Made by a program: the position numbers and the translations under genes. The notes under the pieces are model-generated. The model was not told where the DNA came from. It made no database searches and worked only from the letters and a program-made list of their open reading frames with translations. A DNA stretch of 64,000 bases, from positions 186,001-250,000 of the forward strand of contig RKQB01000004.1 in NCBI GenBank assembly GCA_003797895.1. Direction: 5' to 3'. This document shows positions 36,774-45,344 of the stretch, piece after piece (position 1 is the stretch's first letter; each line of letters opens with the position of its first letter). Source of the DNA: Cyclobacteriaceae bacterium YHN15. Lineage in GTDB: Bacteria; Bacteroidota; Bacteroidia; Cytophagales; Cyclobacteriaceae.

Positions 36774-37655
36774 ATGCAACCTAATCTATCCGACAAAGAA
36801 AAATCTCCTCTAGATAGCATCGAAAACTGGGAAGATGACCTATTGGTCCGTTACCCGGAGCCCAAAGAGAAGCAGCCTAAAGCCAAGGAGGATTATCGTA
36901 ATTACCATGATTCAGAAAGGGTTGACACAGTCAGGGAATTTTATAAGCTGAACCATACTTATCAGACCTATGATTTTGTAATTGAAAAAGAGAAAGAGTT
37001 TTTGAGATTTGAAAAAAAAGAAATGCCTTTTTGGGAGGCAGTGGATTATTTGAACACGCTAGTGGACGATTCAGATCCCGATACCAATTTGGACCAATTG
37101 CAGCACCTACTTCAAACATCAGAGGCCATAAGACAGGACGGACATCCTGACTGGTTTGTTTTGACAGGTTTTATCCATGATTTGGGAAAGGTCCTTTGTT
37201 TGTTTGGGGAACCCCAATGGGCCGTAGTGGGAGATACCTTTCCGGTGGGTTGCAAACATTCTGACAGGGTTGTTTATCCGGAATTTTTTGAATTTAATCC
37301 TGATTTTGACAATGAAATATTTAAAAGTAAATATGGAATTTATGAACCAAACTGTGGTTTGGAAAATGTAAAGATGTCTTGGGGGCACGATGAGTATCTT
37401 TATCAAATCGTAAAAGATTACCTTCCAGAACCTGCACTCTACATGATCCGCTACCACTCTTTTTATGCGCAACATAGGGAAAATGCCTATGATCATTTGC
37501 TAAATGACCATGACAAGGAAATGTTCAAGTGGGTAGATAAATTCAATCCATATGACCTTTATTCTAAAGTCCCTGTTCCTCCGGATTCTAAGGCTTTAAG
37601 ACCTTATTATGAAGATTTGGTAGCCAAGTATTTGCCCTCTATTTTGAGGTTTTAA
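36774..37655 (+). CDS. myo-Inositol oxygenase
   Basis: Di-iron oxygenase that cleaves myo-inositol with O2 to give D-glucuronate; common in eukaryotes, patchy in bacteria. 293 aa, close to the eukaryotic length. All six iron ligands can be assigned by motif and spacing: His111 ([12 protein letters not shown]), His135 and Asp136 (GFIHDLGK), His205 (SWGHDEYL), His228 (RYHSFY) and Asp255 (KWVDKFN). The substrate loop [10 protein letters not shown] is also intact. It is 301 bp ahead of a sodium/solute symporter on the same strand, a likely inositol uptake partner. No inositol dehydrogenase or uronate isomerase is in the window. Confidence 0.94.
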   Translation: MQPNLSDKEKSPLDSIENWEDDLLVRYPEPKEKQPKAKEDYRNYHDSERVDTVREFYKLNHTYQTYDFVIEKEKEFLRFEKKEMPFWEAVDYLNTLVDDSDPDTNLDQLQHLLQTSEAIRQDGHPDWFVLTGFIHDLGKVLCLFGEPQWAVVGDTFPVGCKHSDRVVYPEFFEFNPDFDNEIFKSKYGIYEPNCGLENVKMSWGHDEYLYQIVKDYLPEPALYMIRYHSFYAQHRENAYDHLLNDHDKEMFKWVDKFNPYDLYSKVPVPPDSKALRPYYEDLVAKYLPSILRF

Positions 37656-37688
37656 AATTGAATTATGCTTCTTGGCACAGTGGGTGAA

Positions 37689-37751
37689 GTACCATGTACC
37701 ATGGAAAAAGTACAAAGTACCATGAACAAAGTACCAAGTACCAAGAAAAAA
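37689..37751. repeat. Nine-unit 7-bp tandem repeat (GTACCAW)
   Basis: Nine consecutive heptamers in strict 7-base register, each beginning with G: GTACCAT, GTACCAT, GGAAAAA, GTACAAA, GTACCAT, GAACAAA, GTACCAA, GTACCAA, GAAAAAA. Five match GTACCAW exactly and the others are degenerate. It lies in the 301-bp gap between myo-inositol oxygenase and the symporter and cannot be coding. It may be a short tandem repeat family of this lineage. Confidence 0.8.
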
Positions 37752-37894
37752 GCAGGAAATTATGGAAATTGGGATAAGTGTTTGACAAGTTGATTAAACA
37801 ATCATTTTGAGCAATGGATACAGACCAAGGAATAAGTTTTCTACATAAATCAACAGGGATTTTCAGTAGTTCCTATCCCTAATTGCCGTAAATT

Positions 37895-37930
37895 CAGATT
37901 TTTATTTCTCTTTCCTGTTTTCAAAATCTG
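37895..37930. repeat. 8-bp inverted repeat before the symporter
   Basis: CAGATTTT (37895-37902) is repeated as its complement AAAATCTG (37923-37930), with a pyrimidine-rich 20-base spacer, ending 26 bp before the symporter ATG. Candidate operator or leader hairpin; nothing beyond symmetry and position supports it. The rest of the gap 37656-37956 shows only the heptamer repeat. Confidence 0.35.
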
Positions 37931-37956
37931 GCAAGTCCAAACCTAAAAACCCCTAA

Positions 37957-39540
37957 ATGCTGACTGCTCTTTCCTTCATTGGATTCACCCTGTTTGTTGC
38001 CTTTTTCTCTTGGTACAGGTTAAGAAAAGACGATATCAGCTCAAAGGATGGGTATTTTCTGGGAGGAAGGACCCTGACCGGTGGAGTGATTGCCGGCTCC
38101 ATGATCCTGACCAATATTTCCACAGAACATTTGATAGGAATGAACGGATCTGCCTATAAAAACGGTATGATTATCATTGCTTGGGAAGTTACTTCAGCCA
38201 TTGCCCTTGTTATTGCCGCTATGTATTTTTTGCCTATTTATTTGAAAATGGGTCTGAGCACTGTTCCCCAATATATTGAAAACCGTTATGATGCAACTAC
38301 CAAAACAATTGTAGCCTTTTTGTTGATGCTTTCTTTTATAGTGACACTTCTTCCAATTGTTTTGTATACAGGGGCCATCAACTTGGAAAGTATTTTCAAT
38401 GTATCCGAAGTTCTACAGGTAAACAGATCTGAGGGCATATGGTGGACAGTGGTTGCGATTGGTGGTATAGGTTCACTTTATGCAATATTTGGCGGTCTAA
38501 AAGCTGTTGCAATCTCAGACACTGTAAATGCAGTAGGTTTAATGATAGGTGGGTTGATGGTTCCGGTTTTTGCTCTTTGGGAGATTGGTGATGGAAATGT
38601 GCTCAGTGGCATGTCCAAAGTATATGAGACAGTACCTGAAAAGTTCAATGTAATCGGAGCCAAAGATTCAGTACTTCCCTTTAGCACATTGTTTACAGGA
38701 TTAATGATAAACCAACTTTATTTTTGGGGCATGAACCAAACCATTATACAAAGGGCTTTGGGTGCAAAAAACATGGCAGAGGCCCAGAAAGGTTTGTTGT
38801 TTACCGGGATTTTCAAGATTCTTATACCATTGATTATAGTGGTACCAGGGGTCATCGCCTTTTATTTTTTTGGAGACACTTATTTTGATGATCAGGATTT
38901 TATTTATCCAGTTTTGATCAAGAAAGTTATGCCCCTTAGCCTTATTGGGTTTTTTGCTGCTGTGGTTTTAGGAGCAATTCTAAGCACCTTTAATTCCGTG
39001 TTGAATTCTGCAGCCACTATCTTCAGCTTGGACATTTATAAAAAACTCATCCAACCCCAAGCCAGTAATAAGGTCCTTGTCAGAGTGGGAAGATGGAGTT
39101 CTGTGGTATTGGCCTTGGCAGCAATTTTGGTGGCACCAATGGTTGGAAAGGCTCCAGAAGGATTGTACCAATTAATGCAGCAGCTGAATGGTATTTTTTT
39201 TATTCCAATTGCATCAATTTTGGTAGCCGGTTTTTTTATTCCTCTTATTTCGCCCACTGGAGCTAAAGTTGGATTGACGACCGGTTTTGCATTTTACATC
39301 ATCACCACCTTTATTTTGAATTTAAACATTCATTTCATTCATATTTGGGGAATTGAATTTGTTCTCAATTTAGGGGTGATGTACCTTGTAAGTTTGAAGT
39401 ATCCAATAGTGGATGGCAGGAAGCAGGTTCAACCTGAGGTTTCTTTGAACATGGACCATTGGAAATATGCCAAGCCACTATCATTTTTCCTTTGTCTGAT
39501 CACTGTATTGATTTATGTGGTGTTGGGAAAGTTCTCTTGA
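37957..39540 (+). CDS. Sodium:solute symporter (SSS family), probable inositol or sugar transporter
   Basis: Inner-membrane sodium-coupled transporter of 527 aa with about 13-14 hydrophobic helices. The start LSFIGFTLFVAFFSWYRLRK is followed by the family motif DGYFLGGRTLTGGVIAGSMILTN, the core GLSTVPQYIENRYD, the helix region GGLKAVAISDTVNAVGL and the late FFAAVVLGAILSTFNSVLNSAATIFSLDIYK, as in SglT/SMIT-like proteins. Co-orientation with myo-inositol oxygenase suggests myo-inositol as substrate; that is inference. It ends 95 bp before a terminator hairpin. Confidence 0.92.
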   Translation: MLTALSFIGFTLFVAFFSWYRLRKDDISSKDGYFLGGRTLTGGVIAGSMILTNISTEHLIGMNGSAYKNGMIIIAWEVTSAIALVIAAMYFLPIYLKMGLSTVPQYIENRYDATTKTIVAFLLMLSFIVTLLPIVLYTGAINLESIFNVSEVLQVNRSEGIWWTVVAIGGIGSLYAIFGGLKAVAISDTVNAVGLMIGGLMVPVFALWEIGDGNVLSGMSKVYETVPEKFNVIGAKDSVLPFSTLFTGLMINQLYFWGMNQTIIQRALGAKNMAEAQKGLLFTGIFKILIPLIIVVPGVIAFYFFGDTYFDDQDFIYPVLIKKVMPLSLIGFFAAVVLGAILSTFNSVLNSAATIFSLDIYKKLIQPQASNKVLVRVGRWSSVVLALAAILVAPMVGKAPEGLYQLMQQLNGIFFIPIASILVAGFFIPLISPTGAKVGLTTGFAFYIITTFILNLNIHFIHIWGIEFVLNLGVMYLVSLKYPIVDGRKQVQPEVSLNMDHWKYAKPLSFFLCLITVLIYVVLGKFS

Positions 39541-39634
39541 TGATTTTTTGCTTATCATTTTACTACATCCTGTTTTTGTTTTCTCTTAAGGATTTGTTTA
39601 CCTTTGTCCATCAACATTAGAAAATTGGAAAAGA

Positions 39635-39669
39635 AACGGTTTCAGCAATGAGACCGTTCTTTTATTTTT
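39635..39669 (+). terminator. Rho-independent terminator between the symporter and greA
   Basis: Stem AACGGTTTCA (39635-39644) with TGAGACCGTT (39649-39658), one G-T pair, closing a GCAA tetraloop, then CTTTTATTTTT. It should end the symporter transcript. Because it lies only 26 bp before the greA ATG it could also act as an attenuator if greA were read from further upstream. Confidence 0.82.
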
Positions 39670-39694
39670 CATAGGCTAAGTAAATTTTAATACC

Positions 39695-40168
39695 ATGGGA
39701 AAAATACAATATTACACTGAAGAAGGGCTAAAGAAGTTGAAGGATGAACTTCAGGAATTAAAAACAAAAGGCCGTTTGGATATTGCCAAGCAAATTGCTG
39801 AGGCAAGAGATAAAGGTGACCTGAGTGAAAATGCTGAATATGATGCCGCCAAAGATGCTCAGGGATTATTGGAGTTGAAAATTGCAAAACTTGAAGAAGT
39901 TGTAGGAAATGCCCGAGTGATGGATAATTCCAAAATGGACACTTCCAAAGTGGGTATTCTTAGCACTGTAAAAATCAAAAATATTAAAAACGGAATGACT
40001 GTTACTTATACCTTGGTGTCTGAAGAAGAAGCGGACCTGAAGGCAGGTAAGATATCATTGGCCTCCCCTTTCGGGAAAGGCCTATTGGGAAAATCTAAAG
40101 GAGAAATTGCTCAGATAAATGCTCCGGCAGGAACCTTAGAATTTGAAGTGCTGGACATCACTTACTAA
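39695..40168 (+). CDS. greA: Transcription elongation factor GreA
   Basis: Binds the RNA polymerase secondary channel and stimulates cleavage of backtracked RNA. 157 aa, normal length. The N-terminal coiled coil starts YYTEEGLKKLKDELQELK and carries the tip acidic residues in ARDKGDLSENAEYDAAKDAQG. The C-terminal FKBP-like domain ends with SPFGKGLLGKSKGEIAQINAPAGTLEFEVLDI. It has a terminator directly after it, 50 bp before the HIT gene, so it is probably its own unit or loosely linked to the HIT gene. Confidence 0.96.
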   Translation: MGKIQYYTEEGLKKLKDELQELKTKGRLDIAKQIAEARDKGDLSENAEYDAAKDAQGLLELKIAKLEEVVGNARVMDNSKMDTSKVGILSTVKIKNIKNGMTVTYTLVSEEEADLKAGKISLASPFGKGLLGKSKGEIAQINAPAGTLEFEVLDITY

Positions 40169-40179
40169 TATTTTATTTT

Positions 40180-40213
40180 CCCGATGGTTTCTACCTCGGG
40201 ATTTTTTATTTTT
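40180..40213 (+). terminator. Rho-independent terminator after greA
   Basis: CCCGA (40180-40184) pairs with TCGGG (40196-40200), continued by GGT with ACC across a bulged T, with a TTCT loop, and is followed by ATTTTTTATTTTT. It lies between greA and the HIT gene. Confidence 0.8.
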
Positions 40214-40218
40214 ATCCC

Positions 40219-40620
40219 ATGGCAACCCTATTTACTAAAATTATCAATAGAGAAATCCCTGCCTACATAGTAGCAGAGGATGCTGATTATATTGCTTTTT
40301 TGGATATCATGCCCTTGGCAAAAGGACATGTTCTGGTAGTTCCCAAAGTAGAAGTAGATTATATTTTTGATCTGGAAGATGAGGTTTTAGCAGGTTTGCA
40401 TGTATTTGCTAAAAAAGTAGCCAAAGCCATCGATAAAACCATGAGGTGTACCCGTGTAGGTGTGGCAGTTATTGGTTTGGAAGTGCCTCACGTTCATGTT
40501 CACCTTATTCCTCTACGTAGTATGGACGATATTAATTTCTCCAGGCCAAAACTGAAATTATCAGCAGAAGAAATGAAGGAAATTGCAGAGACCATCAAAA
40601 AAGGTTTTGAAAGCAAATAA
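40219..40620 (+). CDS. HIT family hydrolase
   Basis: Histidine-triad nucleotide-binding protein, 133 aa, normal length. It begins TLFTKIINREIPAYIVAEDADYIAFLDI, with LAKGHVLVVPK in the middle and the active-site triad VPHVHVHLIPL. Family members hydrolyse purine nucleoside phosphoramidates or act as Ap4A hydrolases; the exact substrate is not decided by sequence. It follows the greA terminator by a few bases and may have a weak promoter there. Confidence 0.94.
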   Translation: MATLFTKIINREIPAYIVAEDADYIAFLDIMPLAKGHVLVVPKVEVDYIFDLEDEVLAGLHVFAKKVAKAIDKTMRCTRVGVAVIGLEVPHVHVHLIPLRSMDDINFSRPKLKLSAEEMKEIAETIKKGFESK

Positions 40621-40646
40621 GAAAGATCGACCTACTTTTAGATCTG

Positions 40647-40813
40647 TTTTAAATAGGTTTAGGGGTTTAATTTTTCCGTTTGTCAGGTTTGCAACCGATT
40701 CCATATGGCTAAGTTAACTTCAGTCACAAAGATGAAGCAAATGCTTTCCATATTCATGAAAAATGGATAATTTGCCTGACATTTACGCTACAGTTTATTA
40801 AACCTATTTTAAA
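40647..40813. repeat. Inverted 15-mer pair flanking the xylA upstream region
   Basis: The left arm TTTTAAATAGGTTTA (40647-40661) is repeated in inverse orientation as TAAACCTATTTTAAA (40799-40813), with one mismatch. The arms are 137 bp apart; the right arm ends 10 bp before the xylA ATG. Two widely spaced sites of opposite orientation could be a pair of operators acting by looping; this is inference. The sequence between them has no gene. Confidence 0.45.
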
Positions 40814-40823
40814 CCCAAAATAT

Positions 40824-42137
40824 ATGTCCAAGACTTATTTTCCAGGAATTGACAAAATCAAATTTGAAGGAAAGGGATCCAAAAACCCATTCGCCTTCAA
40901 ATATTATGATGCAGATAAAATAGTGGCTGGAAAGCCAATGAAAGAGCATTTCAAATTTGCCATAGCCTACTGGCATACATTCTGTGCAACAGGAGCAGAC
41001 CCATTTGGTCCAGGCACTATGATTCGTCCTTGGGATGTCAGTTCAGATCCGGTTCAAAGAGCAAAAGATAAAATGGATGCAGCCTTTGAATTTTTCACTA
41101 AAATCGGGGCAGAATATTATTGCTTCCATGATATAGATCTTATTGATGAAGGGAGCAACATTGTTGATTATGAGGAGAGGATTAAGATTATTACAGATTA
41201 TGCCCTTCAAAAACAAAAGGAAACCGGGGTTAAATTACTTTGGGGCACAGCCAATGTGTTCAGTAATCCGCGTTATATGAATGGTGCGTCCACCAATCCT
41301 GATTTTAATGTAGTGGCTTGGGCAGGAACCCAAGTAAAAAATTCCATTGATGCCACCATCAAATTGGGTGGTGAAAATTATGTCTTTTGGGGAGGCCGTG
41401 AAGGCTACATGTCTCTTTTGAATACAGATATGAAAAGGGAAACCGAACATCTTGCACGTTTCCTGACTATGGCAAGAGATTATGCAAGGTCTAAGGGCTT
41501 CAAGGGAACCTTCCTGATCGAACCGAAGCCTATGGAGCCAACCAAGCACCAATATGATTATGATGCTGCTACGGTTGTGGGATTTTTAAGACATTATGGG
41601 CTGGACAAAGATTTCAAAATCAATGTTGAGGTCAATCATGCTACTTTAGCCGGTCATACGTTTCAACATGAGTTACAAGTTGCAGCTGATGCAGGGATGT
41701 TGGGTTCCATAGATGCCAACAGAGGAGATTACCAAAATGGCTGGGATACAGATCAGTTTGCCATCAACCTGCAGGAATTGACCGAAGCCATGTTGGTGAT
41801 TCTTCAAAGCGGAGGAATCCAAGGTGGTGGGGTGAATTTTGATGCCAAAGTGAGAAGAAATTCTACCGATCTTGAAGATTTGTTTTTGGCACATATCGGT
41901 TCTATGGATGCCTTTGCCAGAGGCCTTTTGATCGCAGACAGAATTTTGTCAGAATCAGCTTATTCTGAATTAAGAAAGCAACGCTATGCATCTTTTGATT
42001 CCGGGAAAGGAAAGGAATATGAAGAGGGAAAACTTACCCTTGAAGATTTGAGGGCACATGCTATTGCCAATGGTGAACCAAGACAGATCAGCGGTAAGCA
42101 GGAATTATATGAGAATATTCTGAATGAATTTATTTGA
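40824..42137 (+). CDS. xylA: Xylose isomerase
   Basis: Converts D-xylose to D-xylulose (and glucose to fructose) with two divalent metals. 437 aa, the class II length. Landmarks: [13 protein letters not shown] (catalytic His), [24 protein letters not shown] (metal Glu and Lys), [18 protein letters not shown] and IDANRGD (metal ligands). It is alone: no xylulokinase, xylose transporter or XylR gene is beside it, although a TetR gene follows. It has its own terminator. Possible control by the inverted 15-mers upstream. Confidence 0.96.
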   Translation: MSKTYFPGIDKIKFEGKGSKNPFAFKYYDADKIVAGKPMKEHFKFAIAYWHTFCATGADPFGPGTMIRPWDVSSDPVQRAKDKMDAAFEFFTKIGAEYYCFHDIDLIDEGSNIVDYEERIKIITDYALQKQKETGVKLLWGTANVFSNPRYMNGASTNPDFNVVAWAGTQVKNSIDATIKLGGENYVFWGGREGYMSLLNTDMKRETEHLARFLTMARDYARSKGFKGTFLIEPKPMEPTKHQYDYDAATVVGFLRHYGLDKDFKINVEVNHATLAGHTFQHELQVAADAGMLGSIDANRGDYQNGWDTDQFAINLQELTEAMLVILQSGGIQGGGVNFDAKVRRNSTDLEDLFLAHIGSMDAFARGLLIADRILSESAYSELRKQRYASFDSGKGKEYEEGKLTLEDLRAHAIANGEPRQISGKQELYENILNEFI

Positions 42138-42170
42138 TTTCGGAGTTCGAAGATAGGATTTCGGATTTAG

Positions 42171-42200
42171 CCAGCAGAATAGATTCTGCTGGTTTTTTTT
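42171..42200 (+). terminator. Rho-independent terminator of xylA
   Basis: CCAGCAGAAT (42171-42180) with ATTCTGCTGG (42183-42192), a perfect 10-bp repeat (the tip opens to form the loop), followed by eight T residues to 42200. Confidence 0.92.
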
Positions 42201-42262
42201 TGGACTGCCATTTCAGGATTTTGTGGATTCCCCAGCCAAAATTTATTTATTGAGTATTTTGA

Positions 42263-42309
42263 TGTCACTAATATAGATATTAAATAATTTAATGTCTATA
42301 TTAGTGACA
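42263..42309. promoter_or_regulatory. 47-bp near-perfect palindrome, probable TetR operator
   Basis: The whole 47-base segment is self-complementary around 42286, apart from the central base and one mismatched pair (T at 42278 opposite G at 42294), and begins TGTCACTAATATAGA. It holds two smaller dyads, TAATAT-AG-ATATTA (42269-42282) and TAATGT-CT-ATATTA (42290-42303), with centres 21 bp apart, two helical turns. It ends 11 bp before the TetR ATG, so bound repressor would cover the promoter or early transcript. Autoregulation is inferred. Confidence 0.75.
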
Positions 42310-42320
42310 CGAAATTATAT

Positions 42321-42914
42321 ATGGAGAAGAGAAAATACCAAATGACTTTCAGGGCTGAGAAAGTGACTCAGAATGATCAAAGGATTATGAGTGCCATTGT
42401 TGGGCTTTGGGAGGAATTACCGATTAATGAAATCACCCTTGATAAAGTGGCCAGCAGGGCAGAAGTAACTGTGCGTACCATACTTCGGAAATTCGGTTCC
42501 AAAGAAGGATTGATGGAAGCTTGCATTGAAAACGATGCTGCCGGTAGGAGAAAGGTCAGGGATTTGGCAAAGCCCGGTGATTACAGAAATGCCTTGAAGA
42601 TTTTGTTGGATGATTATGAAAAATTAGGAGATGCTTCGGTTAGAACCTTGGCAGTTGAGGATGAGTTGCCGATTGCAAAAACAATTCTGGAAAAAGGCCG
42701 GGCAAGCCATAGGGAATGGTGTATGAAGGTATTTGCTCCTGATTTGCCGGAAAGTAACACATCAAATTATGAACATTCCCTTTTGACTTTTATCACAGCT
42801 ACGGAATTTTATTTATGGAAGCTTTTGAGGAGGGATTTGAATAAAAGTTACGAGGAAACATTTGAAGTGTTCAAAACGCTACTTGAAGGATTAATCCAAA
42901 GGAAATTCCCATAA
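42321..42914 (+). CDS. TetR/AcrR family transcriptional regulator
   Basis: 197 aa. The N-terminal helix-turn-helix reads INEITLDKVASRAEVTVRTILRKFGSKEGLMEACI, typical TetR spacing, and the remainder is a helical ligand-binding domain without an obvious ligand match. It lies directly behind the 47-bp palindrome, which it probably binds, and 19 bp before a UGT-type glycosyltransferase that it should control in the same transcript. Inducer unknown; a hydrophobic compound that the transferase modifies is plausible. Confidence 0.92.
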   Translation: MEKRKYQMTFRAEKVTQNDQRIMSAIVGLWEELPINEITLDKVASRAEVTVRTILRKFGSKEGLMEACIENDAAGRRKVRDLAKPGDYRNALKILLDDYEKLGDASVRTLAVEDELPIAKTILEKGRASHREWCMKVFAPDLPESNTSNYEHSLLTFITATEFYLWKLLRRDLNKSYEETFEVFKTLLEGLIQRKFP

Positions 42915-42933
42915 ACCACAAAAAACAGAAAGA

Positions 42934-44211
42934 ATGAAAAGCTATTTATTTGTCACTATTGATGGGGGAGGTAATATCCCACCTGTGCTCGGGTTGGCTA
43001 AAAGGCTTAAGGAAAAAGGCCATAAAGTGTCGGTTTTGACAGAACCCTGTTTAGAAGTACCGATAAAATCTATGGGTTTAGGTTATTTTTCATTTAAAAA
43101 TCATTATACCAGAACCAATCGGAAAGAAGATATATGTAAGGATTGGAATGCCAAACCATTTGAGAATCCTGTTTTTGAAAATATAGTTTTTGGACCCGCT
43201 CAAATCGCCATAGATGAAACCATTCAAGTTTTAAAAGCAAACCCGGTTGATGTGTTGGTCGTGGATTGTTTGTTGCCTCCTGTTCTTATTGTGGGGGAAG
43301 CCTTGAATATACCAAGGGTGTTGTTGTTTCACATGCCGGAATATCTCCCTGGACCAAATAGGCCACCTGGGGTGTTGGGTTTATTACCAGGTAAAGGTCT
43401 ATTGGGTAGAGTGAGGGATAGGTTGTTAATGAAGGTATTTAATAAAATCTTCAACAAATATCTCTCAAATATAAATGATATCAGAAAATCTTATCGTTTG
43501 GTACCGCTCAGAAATCTTATAGATTTACTTCACCAAGCAGATAGGAGGTTTATTCAGACTTCTAAGACATTTGATTTTCCCATTGAACCTGCTCCGGATA
43601 ATGTTCGTTATGTGGGCCCTATTCTTGATGATCCGGATTGGGTCGGTAAATGGAAAAATCCTTGGCCATCACATGATATACGACCCTTGGTGGTAGTCAG
43701 TCTTTCTACCACCTTCCAAAATCAATCCAAAGTAATTCAAGCCTGTATTGATGCCCTTTCAGGATTGGAAGTTAAAGGTTTGGTTACTTTGGGAATGGCC
43801 ATGGAAGATCAATCCTTTATTCTTCCTGAAAATGTAAAAATCATCCAATCTGCTCCTCATTCCATGGTCTTTCCCCATGCTGATTTAGTAATTACCCATG
43901 GTGGACATGGTACTATCATGCGTGCTTTATCACATGGACTTCCATTAATTTGTCTTCCTATGGGCAGAGATCAAAATGACAATGCCACTAAGGTAGCCTA
44001 TCATGGATGTGGGATAAATCTATCCAAAAAACCCAGTCCGAAGAAAATTAAAAGAGCGGTTCAAGAAATTCTTGGAAACCCGATTTTTACAGCCAAGGCC
44101 CAAAAATTAGGAAAGGTAATCCTTGAAGATTTTCAATCCGAAAGGGGCGTGGCGGAATTGGAAAATTTGGTTTTGGATAGAGAAAAACAAAGGCAATCAA
44201 CCCCTGCCTGA
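42934..44211 (+). CDS. UGT/MGT-type glycosyltransferase (GT1-like)
   Basis: GT-B enzyme of 425 aa related to macrolide and UDP-glucuronosyl-type transferases. The N-terminal domain opens FVTIDGGGNIPPVLGLAKRLKEKG (glycine-rich acceptor side). The C-terminal donor domain has the signature VITHGGHGTIMRALSHGLPLICLPMGRDQNDNA, with the His-Gly-Gly and Asp-Gln residues of nucleotide-sugar binding. It probably glycosylates a small hydrophobic molecule: detoxification or natural-product tailoring. Co-transcribed with the TetR gene. It converges on GH43, 26 bp apart, without a clear terminator. Confidence 0.9.
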   Translation: MKSYLFVTIDGGGNIPPVLGLAKRLKEKGHKVSVLTEPCLEVPIKSMGLGYFSFKNHYTRTNRKEDICKDWNAKPFENPVFENIVFGPAQIAIDETIQVLKANPVDVLVVDCLLPPVLIVGEALNIPRVLLFHMPEYLPGPNRPPGVLGLLPGKGLLGRVRDRLLMKVFNKIFNKYLSNINDIRKSYRLVPLRNLIDLLHQADRRFIQTSKTFDFPIEPAPDNVRYVGPILDDPDWVGKWKNPWPSHDIRPLVVVSLSTTFQNQSKVIQACIDALSGLEVKGLVTLGMAMEDQSFILPENVKIIQSAPHSMVFPHADLVITHGGHGTIMRALSHGLPLICLPMGRDQNDNATKVAYHGCGINLSKKPSPKKIKRAVQEILGNPIFTAKAQKLGKVILEDFQSERGVAELENLVLDREKQRQSTPA

Positions 44212-44237
44212 GTTTCCTAAGCAGAGGCTGATTTCAT

Positions 44238-45320
44238 TTATTTCATAGGATTAATGGTTTGAATAGTACCATCAGGAAGATGATTTAATTCGGTCATTTT
44301 GATATTTCGCAATGGAGTTTTCCCGGAAAGTTCTGTATCATGGTAGAATAGATACCATTTACCTTCAAAATTTACAATAGAGTGGTGATTGGTCCAACCT
44401 TGAACAGGCTCCAGTATATTTCCCTGGTAGGTAAATGGACCATAGGGGCTGTCTCCAATGCCATAAGCAATAAAATGGGTGTCTCCGGTAGAGTAGGAGA
44501 AATAGTACTTACCATTGTGTTTATGTACCCAAGCCGCTTCAAAAAACCTCTTTTCGTTGTCACCTGCCTTGATAGGTTCCCCATTTTGGTCTAATAGTAA
44601 AACTTCAAGGGGCTTTTCAGCAAGCTCCAGCATGTTGTCACTGAGTTTGGCAACAAAAGGCATCAGGGCTTTTTCTTCAGGTGCTGGAATCCCATCAGTT
44701 GGCCCTTTCCTGCCTTCCACCAGTTGCTGATCCTCGAACCACTGCAACTGTCCACCCCATATTCCTCCAAAATATAAGTAATAACTATTATCCTCATCTT
44801 CAAATACTGCGGGGTCCATACTGAATGTTCCTTTTATCGGATTAGGTTCTGCTAAGAATGGACCTGTTGGGTTTTCTGATACAGCTACCCCGATACTAAA
44901 GATATCTTCCTTGTCTTTGGCAGGAAAGTATAGGTAATATTTACCGTTTTTGTGAGCTGCATCCGGTGCCCATAACTGCCGGCTAGCCCAGGGGATATCT
45001 TCCAATTTCAAAGCCGGGCCGTGGTCAATCACTTCAGCACCGGGTCTTTCCATGGAAAACACATGATAATCCTTCATATCAAAGTGAGAACCCATGTCAT
45101 CTTCTTTTACTTCGGATTCAATGTCATGGGAGGGATAGATGTAAATTTTGCCATTGAATACATGAGCTGATGGGTCGGCGGTGAAAATATGGGATACCAA
45201 AGGAGGATGAAGGAATTTTGAATCCTCGGAGGAAACTGTTTCCTCTATTTTGGAAGAGGGGGAATTACAGGATAGAGCAATGATCGAAAAGGCAATAGAA
45301 AGTGTCCAATAGGTTTTCAT
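44238..45320 (-). CDS. Glycoside hydrolase family 43 lipoprotein
   Basis: Five-bladed beta-propeller hydrolase of 360 aa, exported and lipid-anchored (signal with ALSC lipobox). The three catalytic residues of GH43 can be placed: base Asp in FTADPSAHVFNGKIY, pKa-modulating Asp in FSMDPAVFEDED, acid Glu in RFFEAAWVHKHNGKYYFSYS. The family includes arabinofuranosidases, xylosidases and exo-galactanases; the subfamily cannot be told by eye. It is divergent from the first sulfatase, with two tandem dyads between, and is the only recognised glycoside hydrolase of the region. Confidence 0.92.
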   Translation of the reverse strand: MKTYWTLSIAFSIIALSCNSPSSKIEETVSSEDSKFLHPPLVSHIFTADPSAHVFNGKIYIYPSHDIESEVKEDDMGSHFDMKDYHVFSMERPGAEVIDHGPALKLEDIPWASRQLWAPDAAHKNGKYYLYFPAKDKEDIFSIGVAVSENPTGPFLAEPNPIKGTFSMDPAVFEDEDNSYYLYFGGIWGGQLQWFEDQQLVEGRKGPTDGIPAPEEKALMPFVAKLSDNMLELAEKPLEVLLLDQNGEPIKAGDNEKRFFEAAWVHKHNGKYYFSYSTGDTHFIAYGIGDSPYGPFTYQGNILEPVQGWTNHHSIVNFEGKWYLFYHDTELSGKTPLRNIKMTELNHLPDGTIQTINPMK

Positions 45321-45344
45321 AGGTTTAATGCTTTTTTATAAAAT

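Noticed and set aside
37689..37751. Possible CRISPR-like array
   Set aside because: Units are 7 bp with no spacers and no cas genes; it is a simple tandem repeat.
40824..42137. Xylose isomerase as part of the inositol-to-glucuronate pathway
   Set aside because: The motifs are those of true xylose isomerase and not of uronate isomerase, and greA, a HIT gene and terminators lie between.
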